Shown: positions 9,071 to 19,292, counted from the stretch's first letter. The stretch is DNA of 64,000 bases from Bacillota bacterium (GCA_021324255.1 JAJPJL010000130.1:43454-107453); one strand, 5' to 3'. The notes: generated from the letters alone by a model not told the origin. Translations and numbers: made by a program.

Positions 9071-10363
9071 TCAGGCGTTGGCCGCGCTCGTGCCGAGCAG
9101 CAGCACCGGATGCTCGAGGAGTCGCTTCACCTCGGCGAGAAAGGCGGCCGCCCCCACGCCGTCCGTCACCCGGTGGTCGACCGACACCGTGAGCGCCATC
9201 ATGGGCCGGGCGACGATCGCGCCGTCCCGCACGACCGGGCGCTCCTGGATCCGCCCGACGGCGAGGATGCCGGCCTGCGGCCCGTTGATGATCGCCGAAA
9301 ACATCGTGACGTCGTACATCCCCAGGTTGCTGATGGAGAACGTCGCACCGGAGAAGTCGTCCTGACGCAGCCGCCGCTCCCGCGCGCCGTCGATGAGGCG
9401 GCGGGCCTCCGTGGCGAGCGTCAGGAGCGGGAGGCGGTCGGCGTCGCGCAGCACGGGAACGACGAGCCCGTCCGGCACCGCGACCATGATGCCGAGGTGG
9501 ACGCGCCGGAAGCGCCGCACCGTCTCCGGCGACACGAGCGTCGCGTTGAGATCGGGGCGGGCGCGCAGCGCCAGCGCGGCCGCCTTGACGATCAGATCGT
9601 TGATGGAGAGGGCGCCGGCCGCGTCGCCGTACGCCTCCTTGAGCTGGGTCCGCAGGTCGAGCGCGCGGCGCATCTCGACCTCGCTGGTGACGTAGAAATG
9701 CGGGATCGTCTGATGACTCTGGGCGACGCTGCGGGCGATCGCCTGCCGCATACGCGACAGCTCGACGTCTTCGTACTCCGCTCCGGCCGGCGCCGCCGCC
9801 GCCGGGCGAGCCGGAGCCGCCGGCGCACCGGCCGCGAGCGCCTCGATGTCGCGCTCGACGATCCGCCCCCCGGGTCCGGTCCCGGTCACGCGCGACAGGT
9901 CGATCCCGCGCTCGGCCGCCAGGCGGCGCGCCAGCGGTGACGCCTTGACCCGCTCGGTAACCCCGGCCCCTGCCGTGGGTTGGGCGGGCCGCTCCGGAGC
10001 CGCCGCTGCCTGATCCGCGCGCGGCGCGGGCGCCGCCGCCGTCGATGCGCGCGCACCGGGGCCGGCGGACGGGCCCGGCGCGGGCTCGTGCCGGGGCGGG
10101 CTGCTCGGACTCTCCGCCGGCCGCCCTCCGCCCCCGTTGATGCGGGCGATGACCGCGCCGACCGGCGCGAGGGTACCTTCCCCGACCACGATCTCAGAGA
10201 GCGTGCCGGCCGACTCGGCCTCGATCTCGACGTTGACCTTGTCGGTTTCGATCTCGGCGAGCACGTCGCCCCGCGCCACGCGATCGCCGACGCGCTTCCG
10301 CCAGGACAGCACCTTGCCCTCCGTCATGGCGTCGCTCATCTTGGGCATGATGACCTCAGCCAT
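9071..10363 (-). CDS. 2-oxoacid dehydrogenase E2 (dihydrolipoamide acyltransferase)
   Basis: The 430-residue protein has the standard E2 order. An N-terminal lipoyl domain has the lipoylated Lys42 in [10 protein letters not shown]. An Ala/Pro-rich linker (~75-130) is followed by a peripheral-subunit-binding domain ([20 protein letters not shown], ~140-175). The acetyltransferase core ends with the catalytic DHRVTDG (His ~397). It transfers the acyl group from lipoate to CoA. It is last in a three-gene operon E1a-E1b-E2 with 17 bp to the E1-beta stop. No lipoamide dehydrogenase (E3) gene is adjacent, so E3 is shared from elsewhere. Pyruvate, acetoin or branched-chain oxoacids are all possible substrates. 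Confidence 0.92.
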   Translation of the reverse strand: MAEVIMPKMSDAMTEGKVLSWRKRVGDRVARGDVLAEIETDKVNVEIEAESAGTLSEIVVGEGTLAPVGAVIARINGGGGRPAESPSSPPRHEPAPGPSAGPGARASTAAAPAPRADQAAAAPERPAQPTAGAGVTERVKASPLARRLAAERGIDLSRVTGTGPGGRIVERDIEALAAGAPAAPARPAAAAPAGAEYEDVELSRMRQAIARSVAQSHQTIPHFYVTSEVEMRRALDLRTQLKEAYGDAAGALSINDLIVKAAALALRARPDLNATLVSPETVRRFRRVHLGIMVAVPDGLVVPVLRDADRLPLLTLATEARRLIDGARERRLRQDDFSGATFSISNLGMYDVTMFSAIINGPQAGILAVGRIQERPVVRDGAIVARPMMALTVSVDHRVTDGVGAAAFLAEVKRLLEHPVLLLGTSAANA

Positions 10364-10380
10364 CGTCCACCGGGCCGCCG

Positions 10381-11355
10381 CTACGCAACGGTGCGCCGGA
10401 CCGCCTCCACGATCTTCGCCTCGTTGGGTTGGGCCAGGAGTTCGAGCGTCCGCGCGTAGGGCATGGGGACGTCCTCGCCCGAGACGCGGACCACCGGCGC
10501 GTCCAGGTCGTCGAAGGCGCGCTCGTAGATGCCGGCCATGACCTCCCCGGCCACGCCGTAGAGTCCGCCCTGATCCTCGATGACGACGGCCCGGTGCGTC
10601 CGCCGCACGCTCTCCACCACGGTGGCCATGTCCAACGGGCGCAGCGTTCGGAGGTCGATCACGTCGCATTCCACCCCGTCGGCGGCCAGGTGCGCCGCCG
10701 CGGCGAGCGTCATATGCAGCGTCCGCCCGTGGGTCACGAGGGTCACGTCGCGGCCGTGACGCGCCACCGCCGCCCGGCCGAACGGGACCACGTAGTCGCC
10801 GTCCGGCACCTCGCCGCGCAGGCCGTACAGGGATGCGTTCTCGAGAAAGATCACCGGATCGCTGGCGCGGATGGCCGTGCGCAACAACCCGCGCGCGTCG
10901 GCGGGCGTGGCGGGCGCGGCCACGTACAACCCGGGGAAGTACCCGTACAGCGCCTCGAGCGCCTGGGAGTGCTGCGCCGACAGTTGCACACCGGCGCCGT
11001 TCGGGCCCCGGATGACCATCGGCACGCCGGCTTGGCCGCCCGAGAAGTACCGGATCTTCGCCGCGTTTTGGATGATCTGGTCCGCGGCGATCAGCGAGAA
11101 GTTCCACGTCATGACCTCGATGACGGGGCGCAGGCCCAGCATGGCCATCCCGATCCCGCAGCCGATGAACCCGGCCTCGGAGATCGGCGTGTCGATGACG
11201 CGCTTGGGGCCGTAGCGCGCGAGCAACCCCTCCGTCACGAGAAACGTGCCCCCGTACACGCCGATGTCCTCGCCCATCAGGAGGACGCGGGGGTCGCGGT
11301 CCATCTCCTCCACGAGCGTGCTCTTGAGCGCGTCGCGATACGTCAGGTCAGGCAC
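10381..11355 (-). CDS. 2-oxoacid dehydrogenase E1 component, beta subunit
   Basis: The 324-residue protein is a transketolase-type pyrimidine-binding subunit: LMGEDIGVYGGTF near the N-terminus, DTPISEAGFIGCGIGMAM with the conserved Glu, GPNGAGVQLSAQHSQ, and a C-terminal transketolase domain (VIDLRTLRPLD, EDQGGLYGVAGEV). It pairs with the alpha subunit encoded 24 bp upstream to form the ThDP-dependent decarboxylase. The sequence resembles pyruvate/acetoin dehydrogenase beta subunits; the substrate is not fixed by the sequence. Confidence 0.93.
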   Translation of the reverse strand: MPDLTYRDALKSTLVEEMDRDPRVLLMGEDIGVYGGTFLVTEGLLARYGPKRVIDTPISEAGFIGCGIGMAMLGLRPVIEVMTWNFSLIAADQIIQNAAKIRYFSGGQAGVPMVIRGPNGAGVQLSAQHSQALEALYGYFPGLYVAAPATPADARGLLRTAIRASDPVIFLENASLYGLRGEVPDGDYVVPFGRAAVARHGRDVTLVTHGRTLHMTLAAAAHLAADGVECDVIDLRTLRPLDMATVVESVRRTHRAVVIEDQGGLYGVAGEVMAGIYERAFDDLDAPVVRVSGEDVPMPYARTLELLAQPNEAKIVEAVRRTVA

Positions 11356-11379
11356 GCGCCGCCCCCCGCGGGGCCCCGC

Positions 11380-12396
11380 TCACCGATCCCCATCCCGCGC
11401 CTCGCCGTAGACGTCGGTATACAACTCCTCGGGCGCCGGATCGGGGCTGGCCTCGGCGAACGTCACCGCCTCCTGCACCCGCCGCTCCGCCTCCGCGGCG
11501 ATGGCCTCCACCTTGGCGTCGTCGAGCGCGCCGGCGTGCCTCAGGCGTTGCTCGGTCTGCGCGATCGGGTCGCGCTGCCGCCACTCCTGGACTTCCGACT
11601 TCGCCCGGTACGGCTGCAGCAGGTCCGCCGCGCCGTGCGCCGCGTACCGGTACGTCAGCGTCTCGACGGCCCAGGGGCGCCCGGTCCGGCGCGCCTCATC
11701 CACGCCCCGCCGGACCACGTCGTACACCGCCTGCGGGTCCATGCCGTCGCAGACTTCGTTCGGAATGTCGTAGGCGTCGAAGCGCGACGCGAGCGCCGGC
11801 ACCGCGGAGGAGCGCGGCACCGACGTGCCCATGCCGTACTGGTTGTTCTCGACGACGAGCACGAGCGGGCAGAGGCCGGCGTGCCCCCAGAGGCCGGCGA
11901 GGTTCAGGGCCTCGTGGAACGCGCCGGTGTTCATCGCGCCGTCGCCGAGGAAACAGACGCACACGCGGTCGCCGTGGTCGTAGCGCAGCGCGTACGCCGC
12001 CCCGACGGCGAGCGGAAGATGGCCGCCGACGACGCCGTATCCGCCGTAGAACCCCCGCTGGACGTCGAACAGGTGCATCGAGCCTCCCTTGCCCTTACAC
12101 AGCCCCGTCGACTTGCCGTACAGCTCCGCCATCACCGCGCCGGGATCGGTCCCGCGCAGCAGGACATACGCGTGATCGCGGTACGAGGCGAAGATGATGT
12201 CGTCGTCCCGGATCGCGCCGAGCACCCCGACCGCGACCGCCTCTTGACCGATGTACAAGTGCAGGTAGCCGCCGACCTTGCCGCGCCGGAAGCTCCGTTC
12301 CGCCTGCTCCTCGAAGTGGCGCACGAACACCATGGAGCGGTACCACTCCAGGAGGACGTCCGTGTCGACCCCGGGGTGCTGGACCTTCTTCACCAT
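11380..12396 (-). CDS. 2-oxoacid dehydrogenase E1 component, alpha subunit
   Basis: From ATG 12396 the protein begins MVKKVQHPGVDTDVLLEWYR, then RSMVFVRHFEEQAERSF, HLYIGQEAVAVG, a conserved SYRDHAYVLLRG block, and GKGGSMHLFD. The ThDP/Mg motif runs from GDGAMNTGAFHEALN to VVENNQYGMGT. At 338 residues it matches the alpha chains of the heterotetrameric E1. Upstream in-frame ATGs at 12432 and 12483 exist. I prefer 12396 because a GGGGA sits about 10 nt upstream and the N-terminus then matches family length. It heads the E1a-E1b-E2 operon; the HAD gene lies divergently upstream. Confidence 0.92.
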   Translation of the reverse strand: MVKKVQHPGVDTDVLLEWYRSMVFVRHFEEQAERSFRRGKVGGYLHLYIGQEAVAVGVLGAIRDDDIIFASYRDHAYVLLRGTDPGAVMAELYGKSTGLCKGKGGSMHLFDVQRGFYGGYGVVGGHLPLAVGAAYALRYDHGDRVCVCFLGDGAMNTGAFHEALNLAGLWGHAGLCPLVLVVENNQYGMGTSVPRSSAVPALASRFDAYDIPNEVCDGMDPQAVYDVVRRGVDEARRTGRPWAVETLTYRYAAHGAADLLQPYRAKSEVQEWRQRDPIAQTEQRLRHAGALDDAKVEAIAAEAERRVQEAVTFAEASPDPAPEELYTDVYGEARDGDR

Positions 12397-12589
12397 CGCG
12401 TACCCGTCCCCATTCCTCGGCGCTCGCGCCATGCCCCACCAGGTATTCCCCCGGCGACACGCGAGCCCCTTTTGCCACGACAACGCCCCGGCGCGCCGCC
12501 CGGTTCGCGCCGACAGGACCGGCCCGGGAGCGGACCGAAGGACACCGCGGCCGCGCGCTGCGCACGCCGTTCACTCAGGGGGCCGACCC

Positions 12590-13228
12590 GTGTGGCATCC
12601 TCGGATTCGCACGATCTTCTGCGACATCGGCGGCGTCGTCCTCACCAACGGGTGGGATCGGTCGGCCCGCCGCCTCGCCGCGGAGCGGTTTCACCTGGAC
12701 CTCGCCGATCTCGACGAGCGCCACCATTATGTCTTCGACACCTACGAGGAGGGAAAGACCTCGTTGGACGACTACCTCAACCACGTCGTCTTCCACCAGC
12801 CCCGGCCGTTCACGCGGGAGGACTTCAAAGCGGTCATGTTCGCCCAGTCGCAGCGGCTGCCCGGCATGACCGAGCTGCTCGCCGACCTCCGGGCGCGCTA
12901 CCGTCTCCGGATCTTCGCGCTCAGCAACGAGGGGCGCGAGCTGACGCTCCACCGGGTGCAGACGTTCCGGCTCGCGGAGTTGATGGACGCGTTCGTCTGC
13001 TCATGCTTCGTGCACCTCCGGAAGCCGGACCCGGACATGTTCCGGCTCGCGCTGGACGTGGCGCAGGTCTCGCCGGATGAGGCCGCCTACATCGAGGACC
13101 GGGCGATGTTCGCGCAAATCGCCGCCGAGCACGGCTTCCACGCCATCCATCACACGGGGCTGGAGACGACCCGGGCGCGCCTCGCCGCCATGGGCTTGGA
13201 GAGCCCCGCGGGGGGTGCGGGCGCATGA
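12590..13228 (+). CDS. HAD-family hydrolase
   Basis: The gene starts at GTG 12590, 7 nt after AGGGGG. The 212-residue protein has the haloacid-dehalogenase motifs: nucleophile Asp12 in FCDIGGVVL, motif II in LSNEG (~105), motif III Lys in RKPDPDMF (~145) and motif IV YIEDRAMF. A helical cap lies between motifs I and II. Members hydrolyse phosphate esters or haloacids; the substrate here is unknown. Its stop overlaps the gnd start as ATGA (13225-13228), so it belongs with gnd and zwf and could act on a pentose-phosphate-pathway metabolite or remove a damaged sugar phosphate. That is inference. Confidence 0.85.
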   Translation: MWHPRIRTIFCDIGGVVLTNGWDRSARRLAAERFHLDLADLDERHHYVFDTYEEGKTSLDDYLNHVVFHQPRPFTREDFKAVMFAQSQRLPGMTELLADLRARYRLRIFALSNEGRELTLHRVQTFRLAELMDAFVCSCFVHLRKPDPDMFRLALDVAQVSPDEAAYIEDRAMFAQIAAEHGFHAIHHTGLETTRARLAAMGLESPAGGAGA

Positions 13229-14640
13229 GCGAGGGCGCCTATCACCTCGGCATGGTGGGGCTCGGCACGATGGGGCGCAACCTGCTGCTCAACATGGCGG
13301 ATCACGGGGTTCCGGTCGCCGGCTACGACAAGGACGACGCGCGCGCGCGGACGCTCGCGGCGGAGGCGGGCCAGCGGCGCGTCGGGGCCACGTCGCGCCT
13401 CGAGGAATTCGTCGGGTGGCTGCGCGCCCCCCGGGCCGTGATGATGCTCGTGCCGGCCGGCCCCATCGTCGACTCCGTGATCGCCGACCTCCTGCCCCAC
13501 CTGCAACGGGGGGACGTGCTCATCGACGGCGGCAACTCGTTCTTCAAGGACACGGACGTCCGGAGCCGGATGCTCGCGCAGCACGGGGTGCACTATCTGG
13601 GGGTCGGCGTGTCCGGCGGCGAGTACGGCGCCCGGTACGGCCCGAGCATGATGCCGGGCGGTCCCGCCGAGGCGTACGAACGCGTGCGGCCGCTGTTCGA
13701 GGCCGTGGCCGCGCAGGTGGGGGGCGATCCCTGCGTCGCGTATATGGGCCCGGGGTCGGCCGGGCACTACGTCAAGATGGTGCACAACGGCATCGAGTAC
13801 GGCCTCATGCAGCTCATCGCGGAAGCGTACGATCTGATGAAGCGCGGGCTCGGCATGAACGAGGACGAGCTGCATGACGTGTTCGCCCGCTGGAACACGG
13901 GCGACCTCGCCGGCTACCTCATCGAGATCACGGCGGAGATCTTTCTCAAGGTCGACGACCGCACCGGGAAGCGGCTGGTGAACGTGATCCTGGACGCGGC
14001 GAAGCAAAAGGGCACGGGCATGTGGACCTCGCAGAACGCCATGGACCTCCACGTCCCGCTCCCCGTGATCGACATGGCCGTGGCGATGCGCGACCTCAGC
14101 GGTCTCGAGGCGGAGCGGAGCGCCGCGAGCCGCGCGATCCCCGGACCGCCGACCGCCATCGCCGCAGACCGCGGCCCGTTGGTCGCGACGCTGGCACGCG
14201 CGCTCTACGCGGCGATGCTGCTCACGTACGCGCAGGGCCTGGCCGTGCTCGGCCGGGCCGTGGCCGCCTACGGCTACGGCACCCGACTGGAAGACGTGGC
14301 CCGCATCTGGCGCGGCGGCTGCATCATCCGCGCCGCCGCGCTGGAGCGGATCCGGGCGGCGTATCGCGCGCGCGCCGATCTGCCCAACCTCATGCTCGAC
14401 CCGCCGCTGGGCGCGGCCGTCGCGGAGCGCGCGGGTGACCTGCGCACCATCGTCGGCGCGGGCGCCCAGAGCGGCATCCCCGTGCCCGCCTTCGCCGCGG
14501 CGCTCGCCTACCTCGACGCCTACCGCAGCGCGTCGCTGCCGGCCAACCTGATCCAGGCGCAGCGCGACTACTTCGGCGCGCACACGTACGAGCGCGTCGA
14601 CGAGCGGGGCGTGTTCCACACGGAGTGGCGTCGTGCCTGA
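13225..14640 (+). CDS. gnd: 6-phosphogluconate dehydrogenase (decarboxylating)
   Basis: The 471-residue enzyme oxidatively decarboxylates 6-phosphogluconate to ribulose 5-phosphate. The Rossmann motif GLGTMGRN lies at residues 12-19, [18 protein letters not shown] carries the substrate loop, and [13 protein letters not shown] has the catalytic Lys (~184). The C-terminal helical domain has [11 protein letters not shown] and ends near [18 protein letters not shown], both typical of the long (dimeric) form. It overlaps the HAD gene by 4 bp and zwf by 8 bp, giving a compact oxidative pentose-phosphate operon that supplies NADPH. Confidence 0.96.
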   Translation: MSEGAYHLGMVGLGTMGRNLLLNMADHGVPVAGYDKDDARARTLAAEAGQRRVGATSRLEEFVGWLRAPRAVMMLVPAGPIVDSVIADLLPHLQRGDVLIDGGNSFFKDTDVRSRMLAQHGVHYLGVGVSGGEYGARYGPSMMPGGPAEAYERVRPLFEAVAAQVGGDPCVAYMGPGSAGHYVKMVHNGIEYGLMQLIAEAYDLMKRGLGMNEDELHDVFARWNTGDLAGYLIEITAEIFLKVDDRTGKRLVNVILDAAKQKGTGMWTSQNAMDLHVPLPVIDMAVAMRDLSGLEAERSAASRAIPGPPTAIAADRGPLVATLARALYAAMLLTYAQGLAVLGRAVAAYGYGTRLEDVARIWRGGCIIRAAALERIRAAYRARADLPNLMLDPPLGAAVAERAGDLRTIVGAGAQSGIPVPAFAAALAYLDAYRSASLPANLIQAQRDYFGAHTYERVDERGVFHTEWRRA

Positions 14641-16176
14641 CGGCCGGCGGTTTCCGGCCGGCATGCGCCCGGGCCCCACCACGCTCGTCATCTTCGGTGC
14701 GGGCGGCGATCTCGCGTGGCGGAAGCTCGTGCCGGCCCTGTACAACCTGTTCCTGTACGAGTGGCTGCCCGCCGAGTCGGCCGTGCTCGGGGTGGACCGT
14801 AAGAGCCTCTCCGATGATGCGTTCCGCCGGCACCTGCGCGAGGGCGTCGACCAATTTTCGCGCCGGGGACGCGCCGAGGACGCCTCGTGGCGGACATTTG
14901 CCGGGCGCATCTCGTTCCACGCCATGGACTTCACCGCGGCGGGATCCGGCGAGGCCCTCGGCACGCGGCTGCCCCCGCTCGAACGGAGCTGGCACGCGCC
15001 GGCCACGCGCATCTTCTATCTCGCGACGCCGCCCGCCGCCGTGCCGGCGATCGTGGAGCGCCTCCGCGAGGCCGGGCTGCGGCGCGGCGATCCGTCCGTC
15101 CGGATCGTGGTGGAGAAGCCGTACGGCCGCGATCTCGCGTCCGCGCAAGCGCTGACGCAGACGCTCTACCAGCTGTTCGACGAGCGGCAGATCTACCGGA
15201 TCGACCATTACCTCGGCAAGGAGACCGTGCAGAACATCCTGGCCTTCCGGTTTGCGAACGCCTTGATCGAGCCGGTCTGGAACCGCCGGTACATCGACCA
15301 CGTCCAGATCACCGTCGCCGAGGAGGTCGGCGTCGAGCACCGCGGGGCCTACTACGACCGGGCGGGCGCGCTGCGCGACATGGTGCAGAACCATCTGCTC
15401 CAGATCCTGTGCCTCGTGGCGATGGAGCCGCCCGTATCGTTCGATGACGAGGAGATCCGCAACAAAAAGACCGACGTGCTCAAAGCGATCCGCCCGATCG
15501 ATCCCGACCGCGTGTCGGACGTCGCGGTGCGCGGCCAGTACGGCCCGGGCGTCATCGGCGGCACACCCGTGCCGGGCTATCGCCAGGAACCCGACGTGGC
15601 CCGGACGCTCCCACCGAGACGTTCGCGGCGATCAAGTTTCACGTCGACAACTGGCGGTGGCAGGGCGTGCCCTTCTACCTCCGCACCGGCAAGCGGTTGC
15701 CGGTCAAGGCCTCCGAGGTGTCGGTGCTGTTCCACCCGGCGCCCCACCAGCCGTTCCCTGCCTCCGCCGTCGAGCACTGGCAACCGAACCGCCTGGCGAT
15801 CCGGGTGCAACCCGCGGAGGGCATCCTCACGCGCCTGCAGGCGAAGCGGCCGGGGCCGGTCATGCACCTCGATCCGGTGGACATGGTATTTTCGTACGAG
15901 CGCGCGTTTCGCACCCCGTCGCCCGAGGCGTACGAGACGCTGCTCCTCGACGTGATGCGCGGGGACGCGACCCTCTTCATGCGGGACGACCAAGTCGACG
16001 CCGCGTGGTCGGTGGTCGCTCCGATGCTGACCGCCTGGGAGGAGCGGCGGCCCTCGCGGTTCCCGAACTATGCGGCCGGCACGTGGGGCCCGGAGGCCGC
16101 GGACGCGTTGCTGGCGAAGGACGGACGGCGGTGGCTGCTTCCCACCGTCGTGGAGCCGCCCGTGACCGATCCCTGA
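14633..16176 (+). CDS. zwf: Glucose-6-phosphate 1-dehydrogenase, interrupted by a one-base frameshift
   Basis: Starts at GTG 14633, with GGAG 8 nt upstream and an overlap with gnd. The first part holds [16 protein letters not shown] (NADP site, ~20-35), [10 protein letters not shown] and the substrate-binding [13 protein letters not shown] (~190). The frame breaks at about 15598-15602, after EPDVA. The C-terminal part continues in another frame with [19 protein letters not shown], then [18 protein letters not shown] and [20 protein letters not shown]. Adding one C to the ccc before gg restores [16 protein letters not shown], giving a normal product of about 514 residues. The break is probably a sequencing or assembly deletion. 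The enzyme starts the oxidative pentose phosphate pathway. Confidence 0.9.
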
Positions 16177-16249
16177 GACCGCACGTCGCGGAGCGGCCGG
16201 CTCGACACTCGGCATCGCCTGTCACTCAGAAAGGGGGCCATCGACTCGC

Positions 16250-16630
16250 ATGGAACGCCAGGCCGTGTTCCCGTCAGACCGCCCGCGTCCGACCTCACCC
16301 TACTCGCCGGGGATCCGGCTTGACCGGCTCGTCTTTACCTCCGGGCAGGTCGGCGCGGACCCAACAGGCAAGGTCCCCGAGGACATTCGCGCGCAGACGC
16401 GCAACTGCATCGACAACTGCCGGGCCGTGCTCGAGGCGGCCGGGTCCGGTCTCGGGCGCGTCCTCAAGGTCACGGTGTTCCTCACCGATATCGCGGAGTT
16501 CGGGGCGATGAACGAGGTGTACCGGAGCGCGTTCCAGGGCGATCTCCCCGCGCGCAGCACCGTCCAGGTCGCGGCGCTGGCGCGCCCGGAGTTGCGGGTG
16601 GAGATCGAGATGATCGGCTACGTGCCGTAG
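16250..16630 (+). CDS. RidA family protein (YjgF/YER057c/UK114)
   Basis: The 126-residue protein shows LVFTSGQVGADPTGKV (~28-42), NCRAVLEAAGSGLGRVLKVT and the active-site residues of enamine/imine deaminases: Arg102 in ARSTVQV and Glu120 in VEIEMIGYVP. RidA hydrolyses reactive 2-aminoacrylate-type intermediates made by PLP enzymes; related proteins act in catabolic pathways. It stands alone, 73 bp after zwf on the same strand. Confidence 0.9.
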   Translation: MERQAVFPSDRPRPTSPYSPGIRLDRLVFTSGQVGADPTGKVPEDIRAQTRNCIDNCRAVLEAAGSGLGRVLKVTVFLTDIAEFGAMNEVYRSAFQGDLPARSTVQVAALARPELRVEIEMIGYVP

Positions 16631-16689
16631 CCCGCGCGTCCGGGCGGGCGCGCGCCACCCCCGGACGGCAGCGCCACCGGCTGGCCCGG

Positions 16690-17826
16690 CTAGAGCTCGG
16701 CCAGGAGGCGCGTAAACCAGGCCAGGCGCGGCGCGATCGCGGACACGATGATGTGTTCATGGTCCGCATGGCCGCCATCGCCCACGGCGCCGAGCCCGTC
16801 AAACGTGGGGACGCCCGCGGCGGCGGTAAAGTTGCCGTCGCTGCCGCCGCCCGTGCCCGTGGCCGGCAGATCGACGCCCTCGTCCGCGGCCAGACGCCGC
16901 GCGAGCTCATAGAGCCGCCGGGACGCGGGCGTTTCTTCCATCGGCGGGCGGTTGAGGCCGCCCGTGACCCGGGTGGTCACGCCCGCCGCGAACGCCGAGC
17001 GGGTCTTGATGCGCTCGTCGGTGCGGCGCGCCTCTGTCATCGTCCGGACCCGCAGGTCGATCTCCGCCTCCGCCGACGCCGCGACCACGTTCGATCGCGT
17101 GCCCCCGCGGACCACCCCGACGTTGACCGTGGTGCCCCGCTCCGGATCGTTGAGCGCGTGCAGATCGATGACTTGATGCGCGAGCTCGAGCACGGCGCTG
17201 CGCCCGCGCTCCGGGTCCGCGCCGGCGTGGCTGGCCACGCCCTGCACGTGCATCCGGTAGATGCCTACGCCCTTGCGCCACAGCTTCACCGCGCCCTCCG
17301 GCCCGACGGACGGTTCGAGGATGAGCGCGCACTCCGATTCCCTTGCAAGCCGTTCGATGAGCGGCCGGGACGTCGGGCTCCCGACCTCCTCCTCGCTGTT
17401 GGCCAGGAACACAAACGTCTTGTCCTCCGCGACGCCGCTCTCCACCACGGCCCGAAGCGCCCACACCGCCTGGATGTCCCCGTACTTCATGTCGAAGCAT
17501 CCGGGCCCCGTCATCCGGTCGCCGTCCAGCCGGCACGGCAGCCGTTCCAGCGTCCCGACCGGCCAGACCGTGTCGAAGTGACCGACGAGGAGGACGCGCC
17601 GCCGGCCGCGCCCGACGCGCGCCTCGAAGTGATCGCCCCAGCGCTCTTGCCGGTGCCAGACGACGTCCGCACGCGCGGCGTCGGCGAAGCGGCCCGCCAG
17701 GTACTGCCCGGCGCGATCGACCGCCGCCTTGTCGGTCGTGGGCGACTCGAGCTCCACGAAGGCTTTGAGATCCGCCAGCAGATCGCTCAGGTGGTCGTCG
17801 GCGAATCCGCGGAACCGGGTGCTCAC
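16690..17826 (-). CDS. M20 family metallopeptidase (CPG2/ArgE-like)
   Basis: Start at GTG 17826, 7 nt after AAGGAGG; the longer reading frame to 17940 is not needed. The 378-residue protein has the M20 zinc motifs LVGHFDTVWPVGTL, GPGCFDMKYGDIQA (bridging Asp) and LANSEEEVGS (catalytic Glu pair). A dimerisation/lid domain contains KGVGIYRMHVQGVASHAG, and the C-terminal metal site is in GTGGGSDGNFTAAAGVP and GHADHEHI. It resembles glutamate carboxypeptidase (CPG2)-type enzymes that cleave N-acyl or folate-type amides. The GTGA overlap with the ketopantoate-reductase-like gene (17823-17826) indicates coupled translation, so both may act on one metabolite. Confidence 0.88.
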   Translation of the reverse strand: MSTRFRGFADDHLSDLLADLKAFVELESPTTDKAAVDRAGQYLAGRFADAARADVVWHRQERWGDHFEARVGRGRRRVLLVGHFDTVWPVGTLERLPCRLDGDRMTGPGCFDMKYGDIQAVWALRAVVESGVAEDKTFVFLANSEEEVGSPTSRPLIERLARESECALILEPSVGPEGAVKLWRKGVGIYRMHVQGVASHAGADPERGRSAVLELAHQVIDLHALNDPERGTTVNVGVVRGGTRSNVVAASAEAEIDLRVRTMTEARRTDERIKTRSAFAAGVTTRVTGGLNRPPMEETPASRRLYELARRLAADEGVDLPATGTGGGSDGNFTAAAGVPTFDGLGAVGDGGHADHEHIIVSAIAPRLAWFTRLLAEL

Positions 17827-18884
17827 CGGGGAACCTCCTTGGGGTAGACCGCCTCGTTGAGGCGCCGCAGTTCGGCGAGATTCTGCGGCGCCATCGCTCG
17901 GCGGCCCGCTTCCAGCTCGTGGATCATCTCGATGAGGCACGCCGCGAGCGGCAGCTCGAATCCGTGCGAGCGCGCAATCTCGACCACCGGGCCGAGCTGG
18001 TGGTCCACCTCGGTCGGCCGGTGGCGGACCGCGAGGTCGCGCCAGATCCCGCTCTTTTGCTTCAGCGACCGGCGGTTGAACGTGGCCAGACGGTCGAGGC
18101 TCGCGCGGATCCCGTCCCAGTCGCGCGGGGAGGCGAACCGCATCAACCCGGGCTCATAGCCGTCGAACCCCTCGCTCCGCACCCCCTCGGCCTCGGCCGT
18201 GCGCACGACCTCGGCCGCGAGGTTGGCCAGCAGCGCGAGGTTCTCCGGCGCCGAGAGGACGTTGGCCATCGTGTCGTCCACGGTCGCCGACGCGAACAGC
18301 TGCGCCGCATAGCCGAGCTTGCCCCACAGATAGCCCCAGATGTTCTGGGTCAGCGTCGTGTTCTCCAAAAACGCCTCGCGCATGATGTCGCCCAACCGCT
18401 CGAGGCGCGGCGTCATCCTCCCATCCAGCTCGCCCAGGTAGAGCGCGCCCGCGCTGCCGTACATGATACGGCCCGGCGCCTGGTAGTCGGCGCCGAAATT
18501 GACGAACGCGCCCACCGTGCGGTCCGCGCCGATCCGCGCCGCGATGACCCGCTCGTTGAGCCCGTTCTGCATCGACACCACGTAGCTCTCGGGACCGAGC
18601 AGCGGGGCCACGCATTCCAGCGCCGCCGCGGTGTGCTGCGCCTTGACGGCCAGCAACACCGCTTCGGGCGGCCGGCCGGCGAGGGCCGCCGCAAGACCGT
18701 CCGGGGTGACCGCGGGGGCGCGAACGCGGAACTCCTCCGCCCCCTCGATCAGGAGCCCGCCGCGGGCGATGGCCTCGACGTGCTCCTTCGCATTGTCGAC
18801 GAAGAGCACTTCGTGCTCCGCACGCCGCAGGTACGCGCCGATCGTTCCTCCGATGGCGCCGGATCCCACGACCGTGAAGTGCAT
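17823..18884 (-). CDS. 2-dehydropantoate 2-reductase family protein (ketopantoate reductase-like)
   Basis: The 353-residue protein starts MHFTVVGSGAIGGTIGAYL, the N-terminal NADP-binding motif of PanE/ApbA, preceded by TAGGAGGAGACCG. It contains LLAVKAQHTAAAL, SMQNGLNE (conserved Asn-Gly) and a C-terminal helical domain with MRFASPRDWDG. It is longer than E. coli PanE (303). Ketopantoate reductases make pantoate for coenzyme A, but many paralogues beside catabolic genes reduce other 2-oxoacids. Coupling to an M20 peptidase and absence of other pan genes favour a paralogue, so I give no symbol. Confidence 0.82.
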   Translation of the reverse strand: MHFTVVGSGAIGGTIGAYLRRAEHEVLFVDNAKEHVEAIARGGLLIEGAEEFRVRAPAVTPDGLAAALAGRPPEAVLLAVKAQHTAAALECVAPLLGPESYVVSMQNGLNERVIAARIGADRTVGAFVNFGADYQAPGRIMYGSAGALYLGELDGRMTPRLERLGDIMREAFLENTTLTQNIWGYLWGKLGYAAQLFASATVDDTMANVLSAPENLALLANLAAEVVRTAEAEGVRSEGFDGYEPGLMRFASPRDWDGIRASLDRLATFNRRSLKQKSGIWRDLAVRHRPTEVDHQLGPVVEIARSHGFELPLAACLIEMIHELEAGRRAMAPQNLAELRRLNEAVYPKEVPR

Positions 18885-19240
18885 CGGTCTCCTCCTACCG
18901 GCCGGTAGCGTGGCCGTCGCAGCACGGATCCGCCGCGCCCTGGAGCCACCCGGCGATGATGCCGCGGCAGGGGTCGATCACGCCGCGTTGCCGCCCGGCT
19001 CAAGCACCCGCGCGCCTGCCGGCGCGGCGAGCGGGTTGGCGGTCGCGACCATGTCGCGCCGCCCGTACGCGATCCGACGCGGCCCAATCCGAGTCGCGTA
19101 CGTCTCATGCGGCACGGCATCACCTCCGCCGAGGGCCATCCGGGAAGTTGCGAGGGGAACCGCGCACGCGGGTCCGTTGCCTCACTCTTTGGGCCGCCCC
19201 GGCGGAACTCCTGCCGCCCCTCTCGTCCCAAAACGCCGAG
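18885..19240. other. Intergenic stretch without a supported gene
   Basis: No open frame here has a plausible start with ribosome-binding site and protein-like composition. The stretch lies downstream of the cold-shock gene terminator and should contain the promoter for the reductase/M20 pair, but I see no clear -35/-10 pair. Confidence 0.5.
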
Positions 19241-19262
19241 GGACGGCCTCGCGGCCGTCCCC
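19231..19262 (-). terminator. Rho-independent terminator of the cold-shock gene
   Basis: A perfect 9-bp stem GGGACGGCC (19241-19249) / GGCCGTCCC (19254-19262) with a TCGC loop lies about 30 bp after the cold-shock stop. On the minus strand it is followed by TCGGCGTTTT, a short U-tract a few bases past the stem. The short gap to the U-tract makes it moderate rather than ideal. Confidence 0.65.
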
Positions 19263-19292
19263 CGGCATCGTACGCCTTCTCGATGTCGCGGC

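Noticed and set aside
10429..13080. 883-codon plus-strand frame across the 2-oxoacid dehydrogenase genes
   Set aside because: Antisense shadow of E1 beta and E1 alpha; its protein is low-complexity and no start signal supports it.
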